Under the pieces are notes generated by a model. That model was given only the letters and a program-made list of their open reading frames with translations. It had not been told where the DNA came from and did no database searches. 64,000 nt of DNA from Xylocopa sonorina. Its lineage: Eukaryota > Arthropoda > Insecta > Hymenoptera > Apidae. The translations under genes and the position numbers were made by a program. Shown here one piece after another: positions 40,401-53,480 of the stretch (positions are counted from its first letter, which is position 1; each line of letters starts with the position of its first letter). The DNA is taken from positions 124,001 through 188,000 of the forward strand of contig NW_027490475.1 of the NCBI RefSeq assembly GCF_050948175.1, written 5' to 3'.

Positions 40401-42710
40401 CCTTGCAAGGAAATAGCGTTTGCAGATGTCTACGTATCGAAGCAATAGAGTTCAAATGCTTCTTAAAACGCGATATCGCATCTCATTTCTAAGTTTCATG
40501 GTAAAATATAATATGATTTGTGAAGTATCATGTATTCCTCGTCTACACATCAAATGAATGTAAATGCGACACTTCCTTGCAAGGAATTAGCGTTTGCAGA
40601 TGTCTACTTATCGAAGCAATAGAGTTCGAATGCTTCTTAAAACGAGATATTGCATCTCATATCTATGTTTCATGATAAGATATAATATTCATTGCGAAGT
40701 GTTACGCATTCCTCGTCTACACTTCAAATCAATGTAAATGAGACACTTCCTTGCAAGGAAATAGCGTTTGCAGATGTCTACGTATCGAAGCAATAGAGTT
40801 CAAATGCTCCTTAAAACGCGATATCGCATCTCATTTCTATGTTTCATGGTAAGATATAATATGATTTGCGAAGTGTTATGTATTCCTCGCCTACACTTCA
40901 AATGAATGTAAATGCGACACTTCTTTGCTAGGAAATAGCGTTTGCAAATGTCTACGTATCGTAGCAATAGAGTTCATATGATTCTTAAAACGCGATACCG
41001 CATCTCATTTCTATGTTTCATGGTAAGATATAACATGATTTGCGAAGTGTTTTGTATTCTTCGTCTACACTTCAAATGAATGTGAATGCGACACTTCCTT
41101 GCTAGGAAATAGCGATTTCAGATGTCTACGTATCGTAGCAATAGAGTTCATATGATTCTTAAAACGCGATATCGCATCTCATTTCTATGTTTCATGGTAA
41201 GATATAATATGATTTGCGAAGTGTCATGTATTCCTCGTCTACACTTCAAATGAATGTAAATGCGACACTTCCTTGCTAGGAAATAGCGTCTGCAGATGTC
41301 TAGGTATCGTAGCAATAGAGTTCTAATGCTTCTTAAAACGCGATATCGCATCTCATTTCTATGATTCATGGTAAGATGCAATATGATTTGCGAAGTGTTA
41401 TGTATTCCTCGTCTACACTTCAAATGAATGTAAATGCGCCACTTCCTTGCTAGGAAATAGCGTCTGCAGATGTCTAGGTATCGTAGCAATAGAGTTCTAA
41501 TGCTTCTTAAAACTCGATATCGCATCTCATTTCTATGTTTCATGGTAAGATGTAATATGATTTGCGAAGTGTTATACATTCCTCGTCTACGATTCAAATG
41601 AATGTAAATGCGACACTTCCTTGCAAGGAAATAGCGTTTGCAGATGTCTACGTATCGTAGCAATAGAGTTCATATGATTCTTGAAACGCGATATCGCATA
41701 TCGTTTCTATGTTTCATGGTAAGATATAACATGATTTGCGAAGTGTTATGTATTCCTCGTCTACACTTCAAATGAATGTGAATGCGACACTTCCTCGCTT
41801 GGAAATAGCGATTGCAGATGCCTACGTATCGTTAGCAATAGCTTTCTAATGATTCTTAAAACGCGATATCGCATCTCATTTGTATGTTTCATGGTAAGAT
41901 ATAATATGATTTGCGAAGTGTCATGTATTCCTCGTCTACACTTCAAATGAATGTAAATGCGACACTTCCTTGCTAGGAAATAGCAATTGCAGATGTCTAC
42001 GTATCGTAGCAACAGCTTTCTAATGCTTCTTAAAACGCGATATCGAATCTCATTTCTATGTTTCATGGTAAGATGTAATATGATTTGCGAAGTGTTATGC
42101 ATTCCTCGTCTACACTTCAAATGAATGTAAATGCGACACTTCCTTGCTAGGAAATAGCGTTTGCAAATGTTTACGTCTCGTAGCAATAGAGTTCTAATGC
42201 TTCTTAATACGCGATATCGCATCTCATTTCTATGTTTCATGGTAAGATATAATATGATTTGCGAAGTGTTATGTATTCCTCGCCTACACTTCACATGAAT
42301 GTAAGTGCGACACTTCTTTGCTAGGAAATAGCGTTTGCAAATGTCTACGTATCGTAGCAATAGAGTTCATATGATTCTTAAAACGCGATATCGCATCTCA
42401 TTTCTATGTTTCATGGTAAGATATAACATGATTTGCGAAGTGTTTTGTATTCCTCGTCTACACTTCAAATGAATGTGAATGCGACACTTCCTTGCTAGGA
42501 AATAGCGATTGCAGATGTCTACGTATCGTAGCAATAGAGTTCATATGATTCTTAAAACGCGATATCGCATCTCATTCCTATGTTTCATGGTAAGATATAA
42601 TATGATTTGCGAAGTACCATGTATTCCTCGTCTACACTTCAAATGAATGTAAATGCGACACTTCCTTGCTAGGAAATAGCGTCTGCAGATGTTTAGGTAT
42701 CGTAGCAACA

Positions 42711-44222
42711 GAGTTCTAATGCTTCGTAAAACTCGATATCGCATCTCATTTCTATGTTTCATGGTAAGATGTAATATGATTTGCGAAGTGTAATGCATTC
42801 CTCGTCTACACTTCAAATGAATGTAAATGCGACACTTCCTTGCTAGGAAATAGCGTTTGCAGATGTCTACGTATCGTAGCAATAGTGTTCTAAAGTTTCT
42901 TAAAACGCGATATCGCATCTCATTTCTATGTTTCATGGTAAGATATGATATGATTTGCGAAGTATCATGTATTCCTCGTCTACACTTCAAATGTATGTAA
43001 ATGCGACACTTCCTTGCAAGGAAATAGCGTTTGCAGATGTCTACGTATCGAAGCAATAGAGTTCAAATGCTTCTTAAAACGAGATATTGCATCTCATTTC
43101 TATGTTTCATGGTAAGATGTAATATGATTTGCGAAGTGTAATGCACTCCTCGTCTACGATTCAAATGAATGTAAATGCGACACTTCCTTGCAAGGAAATA
43201 GCGTTTGCAGATGTCTACGTATCGTAGCAATAGAGTTCTTATGATTCTTAAAACGCGATATCGCATCTCATTTCTATGTTTCATGGTAAGATATAACATG
43301 ATTTGCGAAGTGTTATGTATTCCTCGTCTACACTTCAAATGAATGTGAACGCGATACTTCCTCGCTGGGAAATAGCGTTTGCAGAAATCTACGTATCGTA
43401 GCAATAGCTTTCTAATGCTTCTTAAAACGCGATATCGCATCTCATTTCTATGTTTCATGGTAAGATATAATATGATTTGCGAAGTGTCACGTATTCCTCG
43501 TCTACACTTCAAATGAATGTAAATGCGACACTTCCTTGCAAGGAAATAGTGTTAGCAGATGTCTACGTATCGTAGCAATAGCTTTCTAATGCTTCTTAAA
43601 ACGCGATATCGCATCTCATTTCTATGTTTCAAGGTAAGATATAATATGATTTGCGAAGTGTCATATATTCCTCGTCTACACTTCAAATGAATGTAAATGA
43701 GACACTTCCTTGCAAGGAAATAGCGTTTGCAGATGTCTACGTATCGAAGCAATAGAGTTCAAATGCTCCTTAAAACGCGATATCGCATCTCATTTCTATG
43801 ATTCATGGTAAGATATAATATGATTTGCGAAGTGTTATGTATTCCTCTCCTACACTTCAAATGAATGTAAATGCGACACTTCTTTGCTAGGAAATAGCGT
43901 TTGCAAATGTCTACGTATCGTAGCAATAGAGTTCATATGATTCTTAAAACGCGATACCGCATCTCATTTCTATGTTTCATGGGAAGATATAACATGATTT
44001 GCGAAGTGTTTTGTATTCCTCGTCTACACTTCAAATGAATGTAAATGCGACACTTCCTTGCTAGGAAATAGCGTCTGCAGATATCTAGGTATCGTAGCAA
44101 TAGAGTTCTAATGCTTCTTAAAACGCGATATCGCATCTCATTTCTATGTTTCATGGTAAGATGCAATATGATTTGCGAAGTGTTATGTATTCCTCTTCTA
44201 CACTTCAAATGAATGTAAATGC
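42711..44222. repeat. Left copy of a 1,740-bp-spaced (10-monomer) recent duplication
   Basis: 1,512 bp match 44451-45962 at an offset of exactly 1,740 bp. I saw no difference in any line compared, including private variants such as 'gtgaacgcgatac', 'cgctgggaaatag', 'gcagaaatctacg', 'cagatatctagg' and 'cctctcctacac'. The copies diverge where this one has 'gcgacacttccttgcaagg' and the other has 'gccccacttccttgctagg'. Confidence 0.92.
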
Positions 44223-44450
44223 GACACTTCCTTGCAAGGAAATAGCGTTTGCAGATGTCTACGTATCGTAGCAATAGAGTTCTTATGATTCTTAAAACGC
44301 GATATTGCATCTCATTTCTATGCTTCATGGTAAGATATAACATGATTTGCGAAGTGCTATGTATTCATCGCCTACACTTCAAATGAATGTGAATGCGACA
44401 CTTCCTCGCTAGGAAATAGCGTTTGCAGATGTCTACGTATCGTAGCAATA

Positions 44451-45962
44451 GAGTTCTAATGCTTCGTAAAACTCGATATCGCATCTCATTTCTATGTTTC
44501 ATGGTAAGATGTAATATGATTTGCGAAGTGTAATGCATTCCTCGTCTACACTTCAAATGAATGTAAATGCGACACTTCCTTGCTAGGAAATAGCGTTTGC
44601 AGATGTCTACGTATCGTAGCAATAGTGTTCTAAAGTTTCTTAAAACGCGATATCGCATCTCATTTCTATGTTTCATGGTAAGATATGATATGATTTGCGA
44701 AGTATCATGTATTCCTCGTCTACACTTCAAATGTATGTAAATGCGACACTTCCTTGCAAGGAAATAGCGTTTGCAGATGTCTACGTATCGAAGCAATAGA
44801 GTTCAAATGCTTCTTAAAACGAGATATTGCATCTCATTTCTATGTTTCATGGTAAGATGTAATATGATTTGCGAAGTGTAATGCACTCCTCGTCTACGAT
44901 TCAAATGAATGTAAATGCGACACTTCCTTGCAAGGAAATAGCGTTTGCAGATGTCTACGTATCGTAGCAATAGAGTTCTTATGATTCTTAAAACGCGATA
45001 TCGCATCTCATTTCTATGTTTCATGGTAAGATATAACATGATTTGCGAAGTGTTATGTATTCCTCGTCTACACTTCAAATGAATGTGAACGCGATACTTC
45101 CTCGCTGGGAAATAGCGTTTGCAGAAATCTACGTATCGTAGCAATAGCTTTCTAATGCTTCTTAAAACGCGATATCGCATCTCATTTCTATGTTTCATGG
45201 TAAGATATAATATGATTTGCGAAGTGTCACGTATTCCTCGTCTACACTTCAAATGAATGTAAATGCGACACTTCCTTGCAAGGAAATAGTGTTAGCAGAT
45301 GTCTACGTATCGTAGCAATAGCTTTCTAATGCTTCTTAAAACGCGATATCGCATCTCATTTCTATGTTTCAAGGTAAGATATAATATGATTTGCGAAGTG
45401 TCATATATTCCTCGTCTACACTTCAAATGAATGTAAATGAGACACTTCCTTGCAAGGAAATAGCGTTTGCAGATGTCTACGTATCGAAGCAATAGAGTTC
45501 AAATGCTCCTTAAAACGCGATATCGCATCTCATTTCTATGATTCATGGTAAGATATAATATGATTTGCGAAGTGTTATGTATTCCTCTCCTACACTTCAA
45601 ATGAATGTAAATGCGACACTTCTTTGCTAGGAAATAGCGTTTGCAAATGTCTACGTATCGTAGCAATAGAGTTCATATGATTCTTAAAACGCGATACCGC
45701 ATCTCATTTCTATGTTTCATGGGAAGATATAACATGATTTGCGAAGTGTTTTGTATTCCTCGTCTACACTTCAAATGAATGTAAATGCGACACTTCCTTG
45801 CTAGGAAATAGCGTCTGCAGATATCTAGGTATCGTAGCAATAGAGTTCTAATGCTTCTTAAAACGCGATATCGCATCTCATTTCTATGTTTCATGGTAAG
45901 ATGCAATATGATTTGCGAAGTGTTATGTATTCCTCTTCTACACTTCAAATGAATGTAAATGC
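44451..45962. repeat. Right copy of the 1,740-bp-spaced (10-monomer) recent duplication
   Basis: Partner of 42711-44222. The left edge is where the two copies change from 'caaca'/'caata' at monomer position 130. The 228 bp between the copies (44223-44450) come from other monomers. This is the youngest duplication I can see in the window, or else an assembly duplication. Confidence 0.92.
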
Positions 45963-46390
45963 CCCACTTCCTTGCTAGGAAATAGCGTCTGCAGATGTCT
46001 AGGTATCGTAGCAATAGAGTTCTAATGCTTCTTAAAACACGATATCGCATCTCATTTCTATGTTTCATGGTAAGATGTAATATGATTTGCGAAGTGTTAT
46101 ACATTCCTCGTCTACGATTCAAATGAATGTAAATGCGACACTTCCTTGCAAGGAAATAGCGTTTGCAGATGTCTACGTATCGTAGCAATAGAGTTCATAT
46201 GATTCTTAAAACGCGATATCGCATCTCGTTTCTATGTTTCATGGTAAGATATAACATGATTTGCGAAGTGTTATGTATTCCTCGTCTACACTTTAAATGA
46301 ATGTGAATGCGACACTTCCTCGCTTGGAAATAGCGATTGCAGATGCCTACGGATCGTTAGCAATAGCTTTCTAATGATTCTTAAAACGCG

Positions 46391-49300
46391 ATATCGCATC
46401 TCATTTCTATGTTTCATGGTAAGATATAATATGATTTGCGGAGTGTCATGTATTCCTCGTCTACACTTCAAATGAATGTAAATGCGACACTTCCTTGCTA
46501 GGAAATAGCAATTGCAGATGTCTACGTATCGAAGCAATAGAGTACAAATGCTTCTTAAAACGCGATATCGCATCTCATTTCTATATTTCATGGTAAGATA
46601 TAATATGATTTGCGAAGTATCATGTATTCCTCGCCTACACTTCAAATGAATGTAAATGCGACACTTCCTTGCAAGGAAATAGCGTTTGCAGATGTCTACG
46701 TATCGAAGCAATAGAGTTCAAATGCATCCTAAAACGAGATATTGCATCTCATATCAAGTTTCATGATAAGATATAATATTCATTGCGAAGTGTTATGCAT
46801 TCCTCGTCTACGATTCAAATGGATGTAAATGCGACACTTCCTTGCTAGGAAATAGCGTTTGCAGATGTCTACGTATCGAAGTAATAGAGTTCAAATGCTT
46901 CTAAAAACAAGATATCGCATCTCAATTCTATGTTTCATGATAAGATGTAATATTCATTGCGAAGTGTTATGTATTCCTCGCCTACACTTCAAATGAATGT
47001 AAATGCGACACTTCCTTGCAAGGAAATAGCGTTTGCAGATGTCTACGTATCGAAGCAACAGTGTTCTAATGCTTCATAAAACGCGATATCGCATCTCATT
47101 TCTATGTTTCATGGTAAGATGTAATATGATTTGCGAAGTGTTATGCATTCCTCGTCTACACTTCAAATGAATGTAAATGCGACACTTCCTTGCTAGGAAA
47201 TAGCGTTTGCAGATGTCTACGTATCGAAGCAATAGAGTTCAAATGCTTCTAAAAACAAGATATCGCATCTCAATCCTATGTTTCATGATAAGATATAATA
47301 TTCATTGCGAAGTGTTATGTATTCCCCGCCTACACTTCAAATGAATGTAAATGCGACACTTCCTTGCATGGAAATAGCGTTTGCAGATGTCTACGTATCG
47401 AAGCAATAGAGTTCAAATGCTTCCTAAAACGAGATATTGCATCTCATATCTATGTTTCATGATAAAATAAAATATTCATTGCGAAGTGTTATGCATTCCT
47501 CGTCTACGATTCAAATGAATGTAAATGCGACACTTCTTTGCAAGAAAATAGCGTTTGCAGAAGTCTACGTATCGTAGCAATAGAGTTCTTATGATTCTTA
47601 AAACGCGATATTGCATCTCATTTCTATGTTTCATGGTAAGATATAATATGATTTGCGAAGTGCCATGTATTCCTCGTCTACATTTCAAATGAATGTAAAT
47701 GCGACACATCCTTGCTAGGAGATAGCGTTTGCAGATGTCTACGTATCGAAGCAATAGAGTTCAAATGCTTCTTAAAACGCGATATCGCATCTCATTTCTA
47801 AATTTCATGGTAAGATATAATATGATTTGCGAAGTATCATGTATTCCTCGCCTACACTTCAAATGAACGTAAATGCGACACTTCCTTGCAAGGAAATAGC
47901 GTTTGCAGATGTCTACGTATCGAAGCAATAGTGTTCAAATGCTTCCTAAAACGAGATATTGCATCTCATATCAAGTTTCATGATAAGATATAATATTCAT
48001 TGCGAAGTGTTATGCATTCCTCGTCTACGATTCAAATGGATGTAAATGCGACACTTCCTTGCTAGGAAATAGCGTTTGCAGATGTCTGCGTATCGAAGCA
48101 ATAGAGTTCAAATGCTTCTAAAAACAAGATATCGCATCTCAATTCTATGTTTCATGATAAGATGTAATATTCATTGCGAAGTGTTATGTATTCCCCGCCT
48201 ACACTTCAAATGAATGTAAATGCGACACTTCCTTGCATGGAAATAGCGTTTGCAGATGTCTACGTATCGAAGCAATAGAGTTCAAATGCTTCCTAAAACG
48301 AGATATTGCATCTCATATCTATGTTTCATGATAAGATAAAATATTCATTGCGAAGTGTTATGCATTCCTCGTCTACGATTCAAATGAATGTAAATGCGAC
48401 ACTTCTTTGCAAGGAAATAGCGTTTGCAGAAGTATACGTATCGTAGCAATAGAGTTCTTATGATTCTTAAAACGCGATATTGCATCTCATTTCTATGCTT
48501 CATGGTAAGATATAACATGATTTGCGAAGTGCTATGTATTCATCGCCTACACTTCAAATGAATGTGAATGCGACACTTCCTCGCTAGGAAATAGCGTTTG
48601 CAGATGTCTACGTATCGTAGCAATAGAGTTCTAATGCTTCATAAAACGCGATATCGCATCTCATTTCTATGTTTCATGGTAAGATATAATATGATATGCG
48701 AAGTGTTATGTATTCCTCGTCTACACTTCAAATGAATGTAAATGCGACACTTCTTTGCTAGGAAATAGCGTTTGCAAATGTCTACCTATCGTAGCAATAG
48801 TGTTCTAATGCTTCTTATAACGCGATATCGCATCTCATTTCTATGTTTCATGGTAAGATATAATATGATTTGCGAAGTGCCATGTATTCCTCGTCTACAT
48901 TTCAAATGAGTGTAAATGCGACACATCCTTGCTAGGAAATAGCGTTTGCAGATGTCTACGTATCGAAGCAATAGAGTTCAAATGCTTCTTAAAACGCGAT
49001 ATCGCAGCTCATTTCTAAATTTCATGGTAAGATATAATACGATTTGCGAAGTATCATGTATTCCTCGCCTACACTTCAAATGAACGTAAATGCGACACTT
49101 GCTTGCAAGGAAATAGCGTTTGCAGATGTCTACGTATCCAAGCAATAGAGTTCAAATGCTTCCTAAAACGAGATATTGCATCTCATATCAAGTTTCATGA
49201 TAAGATATAATATTCATTGCGAAGTGTTATGCATTCCTCGTCTACGATTCAAATGGATGTAAATGCGACACTTCCTTGCTAGGAAATAGCGTTTGCAGAT

Positions 49301-51240
49301 GTCTACGTATCGAAGCAATAGAGTTCAAATGCTTCTAAAAACAAGATATCGCATCTCAATTCTATGTTTCATGATAAGATGTAATATTCATTGCGAAGTG
49401 TTATGCATTCCTCGTCTACGATTCAAATGAATGTAAATGCGACACTTCTTTGCAAGGAAATAGCGTTTGCAGAAGTCTACGTATCGAAGCAATAGAGTTC
49501 AAATGCTTCCTAAAACGAGATATTGCATCTCATATCTATGTTTCATGATAAGATAAAATATTCATTGCGAAGTGTTATGCATTCCTCGTCTACGATTCAA
49601 ATGAATGTAAATGCGACACTTCTTTGCAAGGAAATAGCGTTTGCAGAAGTCTACGTATCGTAGCAATAGAGTTCTTATGATACTTAAAACGCGATATTGC
49701 ATCTCATTTCTATGCTTCATGGTAAAATATAACATGATTTGCGAAGTGCTATGTATTCATCGCCTACACTTCAAATGAATGTGAATGCGACACTTCCTCG
49801 CTAGGAAATAGCGTTTGCAGATGTCTACGTATCGTAGCAATAGAGTTCTAATGCTTCTTAAAACGCGATATCGCATCTCATTTCTATGTTTCATGGTAAG
49901 ATATAATATGATTTGCGAAGTGTTATGTATTCCTCGTCTACACTTCAAATGAATGTAAATGCGACACTTCTTTGCTAGGAAATAGCGTTTGCAAATGTCT
50001 TCATATCGTAGCAACAGTGTTCTAATGCTTCATAAAACGCGATATCGCATCTCATTTCTATGTTTCATGATAAGATATAATATTCATTGCGAAGTGTTAT
50101 GCATTCCTCGTCTACACTTCAAATGAATGTAAATGTGACATTTCCTTGCAACGAAATAGCGTTTGCAGATGTCTACGTATCGAAGCAATAGTGTTCAAAT
50201 GCTTCTTAAAACGAGATATTGCATCTCATATCTATGTTTCATGATAAGATATAATATTCATTGCGAAGTGTTATGCATTCCTCGTCTACGATTCAAATGA
50301 ATGTAAATGCGACACTTCCTTGCAAGGAAATAGCGTTTGCAGCTGTCTACGTATCGTAGCAATAGAGTTCTAATGCTTCTTAAAGCGCGATATCGCATCT
50401 CATTTCTATGTTTCATGGTAAGATATAATATGATTTGCGAAGTGTTATGTATTCCTCGCCTACACTTCAAATGAATGTAAATGCGACACTTATTTGCTAG
50501 GAAATAGCGTTTGCAAATGTCTACCTATCGTAGCAATAGTGTTCTAATGCTTCTTAAAACGCGATATCGCATCTCATTTCTATGTTTCATGGTAAGATAT
50601 AACATGATTTGCGAAGTGTTATGTATTCCTCGTCTGCACTTCAAATGAATGTGAATGCGATACATCCTCGCTAGGAAATAGCGCTTGCAGATGTCTACGT
50701 ATCGTAGCAATAGCTTTCTAATGCTTCTTAAAACGCGATATCGCATCTCATTTCTATGTTTCATGGTATGTTGTAATATGATTTGCGAAGTGTAATGCAT
50801 TCCTCGTCTACGATTCAAATGAATGTAAATGCGACACTTCCTTGCAAGGAAATAGCGTTTGCAGATGTCTACGTATCGTAGCAATAGAGTTCTTATGATT
50901 CTTAAAACGCGATATCGCATCTCATTTCTATGTTTCATGGTAAGATATAACACGATTTGCGAAGTGTTATGTATTCCTCGTCTACACTTCAAATGAATGT
51001 GAATGCGATACTTCCTCGCTAGGAAATAGCGTTTGCAGATGTCTACGTATCGTTAGCAATAGCTTTCTAATGCTTCTTAAAACGCGATATCGCATCTCAT
51101 TTCTATGTTTCATGGTAAGATATAATATGATTTGCGAAGTGTCATGTATTCCTCGTCTACACCTCAAATGAATGTAAATGCGACACTTCCTTGCAAGGAA
51201 ATAGCGTTTGCAGATGTCCACCTATCGTAGCAATAGAGTT
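46391..51240. repeat. Satellite block D: 7-monomer (1,217-bp) higher-order repeats
   Basis: Monomers of the 'gataagatataatattcattgc' and 'acgattcaaatg' type become frequent again. A 1-base deletion that changes 'atatctatgttt' to 'atatcaagttt' occurs near 46751, 47968 and 49185, spaced exactly 1,217 bp apart (7 monomers less 1 bp). A fourth copy is at 51969. A shared 'tgccatgtattcc' plus 'acatttcaaatg' monomer at 47661 and 48878 has the same 1,217-bp offset. Copies are visibly more diverged than those in the central block. The boundary with the central block is taken just after the last 'cttgg' marker at 46356. There are no genes. Confidence 0.7.
46751..49185. repeat. Two copies of a 1,217-bp (7-monomer) higher-order unit
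   Basis: The 1-base deletion in 'atatcaagttt' at 46751, 47968 and 49185 marks two consecutive 1,217-bp intervals. Monomer order agrees between them only in part: both hold 'cccgcctacac' and 'tgccatgtattcc' monomers, but some positions carry different variants. Copies are older or more converted than those in the central block. Confidence 0.7.
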
Positions 51241-53480
51241 CTTATGATTCTTAAACCGCGATATTGCATCTCATTTCTATGTTTCATGGTAAGATATAAC
51301 ATGATTTGCGAATTGTTATGTATTCCTCGTCTACACTTCAAATGAATGTGAATGCGACACTTCCTCGCTAGGAAATTGCGTTTGCAAATGTCTACCTATC
51401 GTATCAATAGTGTTCTAATGCTTCTTAAAACGCGATATCGCATCTCATTTCTATGTTTCATGGTAAGATATAATATGATTTGCGAAGTATCATGTATTCC
51501 TCGTCTACACTTCAAATGAATGTAAATGCAACACTTCCTTGCTAGGAAATAGCGTCTGCAGATGTCTAGGTATCGTAGCAATAGAGTTCTAATGCATCTT
51601 AAAACGTGATATCGCATCTCATTTCTATGTTTCATGGTAAGATATAATATGATTTGCGAAGTGTTATGTATTCCTCGTCTACACTTCAAATGAATGTAAA
51701 TGCGACACTTCTTTGCTAGGAAATAGCGTTTGCAAATGTCTACCTATCGTAGCAATAGCTTTCTAATGCTTCTTAAAACGCGATATCGCATCTCATTTCT
51801 ATGTTTCATGGTAAGATATAATATGATTTTCGAAGTGTCCTGTATTCCTCGTCTACACTTCAAATGAATGTAAATGCGACTCTTCCTTGCAAGGAAATAG
51901 CGTTTGCAGATGTCTACGTATCGAAGCAATAGAGTTCAAATGCTTCTTAGTACGCGATATCGCATCTCATATCAAGTTTCATGATAAGATATAATATTCA
52001 TTGCGAAGTGTTATGCATTCCTCGTCTACGATTCAAATGGATGTAAATGCGACACTTCCTTGCTAGGAAATAGCGTTTGCAGATGTCTGCGTATCGAAGC
52101 AATAGAGTTCAAATGCTTCTAAAAACAAGATATCGCATCTCAATTCTATGTTTCATGATAAGATGTAATATTCATTGCGAAGTGTTATGTATTCCCCGCC
52201 TACACTTCAAATGAATGTAAATGCGACACTTCCTTGCATGGAAATAGCGTTTGCAGATGTCTACGTATCGAAGCAATAGAGTTCAAATGCTTCATAAAAC
52301 GAGATATTGCATCTCATATCTATGTTTCATGATAAGATAAAATATTCATTGCGAAGTGTTATGCATTCCTCGTCTACGATTCAAATGAATGTAAATGCGA
52401 CACTTCTTTGCAAGGAAATAGCGTTTGCAGAAGTCTACGTATCGTAGCAATAGAGTTCTTATGATACTTAAAACGCGATATTGCATCTCATTTCTATGCT
52501 TCATGGTAAAATATAACATGATTTGCGAAGTGCTATGTATTCATCGCCTACACTTCAAATGAATGTGAATGCGACACTTCCTCGCTAGGAAATAGCGTTG
52601 CAGATGTCTACGTATCGTAGCAATAGAGTTCTAATGCTTCTTAAAACGCGATATCGCATCTCATTTCTATGTTTCATGGTAAGATATAATATGATTTTGC
52701 GAAGTGTTATGTATTCCTCGTCTACACTTCAAATGAATGTAAATGCGACACTTCTTTGCTAGGAAATAGCGTTTGCAAATGTCTTCATATCGTAGCAACA
52801 GTGTTCTAATGCTTCATAAAACGCGATATCGCATCTCATTTCTATGTTTCATGATAAGATATAATATTCATTGCGAAGTGTTATGCATTCCTCGTCTACA
52901 CTTCAAATGAATGTAAATGTGACATTTCCTTGCAACGAAATAGCGTTTGCAGATGTCTACGTATCGAAGCAATAGTGTTCAAATGCTTCTTAAAACGAGA
53001 TATTGCATCTCATATCTATGTTTCATGATAAGATATAATATTCATTGCGAAGTGTTATGCATTCCTCGTCTACGATTCAAATGAATGTAAATGCGACACT
53101 TCCTTGCAAGGAAATAGCGTTTGCAGCTGTCTACGTATCGTAGCAATAGAGTTCTAATGCTTCTTAAAGCGCGATATCGCATCTCATTTCTATGTTTCAT
53201 GGTAAGATATAATATGATTTGCGAAGTGTTATGTATTCCTCGCCTACACTTCAAATGAATGTAAATGCGACACTGATTTGCTAGGAAATAGCGTTTGCAA
53301 ATGTCTACCTATCGTAGCAATAGTGTTCTAATGCTTCTTAAAACGCGATATCGCATCTCATTTCTATGTTTCATGGTAAGATATAACATGATTTGCGAAG
53401 TGTTATGTATTCCTCGTCTGCACTTCAAATGAATGTGAATGCGATACATCCTCGCTAGGAAATAGCGCTTGCAGATGTCT
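49500..53480. repeat. Duplication spaced 2,784 bp (16 monomers)
   Basis: About 49.5-50.7 kb matches about 52.3-53.5 kb at 2,784 bp. Shared variants include 'tgatacttaaaacg', 'atgcttcatggtaaaat', 'tgtcttcatatcg', 'gcagctgtctacg' and 'cttaaagcgcgat'. The right copy has two private single-base indels (about 52598 and 52695) that the left copy lacks. About 52.0-52.3 kb instead matches about 48.0-48.3 kb at 4,001 bp, so the unit is a mosaic. Confidence 0.75.

Larger units (their letters stand above)
16171..46390. repeat. Satellite block C: homogenised mosaic higher-order repeat region
   Basis: The same runs of variant monomers recur here at intervals that are whole numbers of monomers plus one base for each 175-bp marker crossed. 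Marker intervals from 16243 to 46356 are 2089, 2959, 2959, 4003, 871, 2959, 1219, 2785, 3307, 2437 and 4525 bp, which equal 12, 17, 17, 23, 5, 17, 7, 16, 19, 14 and 26 monomers plus 1 bp. All twelve marker monomers here share 'cgcttggaaatag', 'gattgcagatgcc' and 'gttagca', unlike the markers outside. Within repeated blocks, copies differ at only a few bases by eye. This implies recent amplification by unequal exchange with internal gains and losses. There are no genes. Confidence 0.8.
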
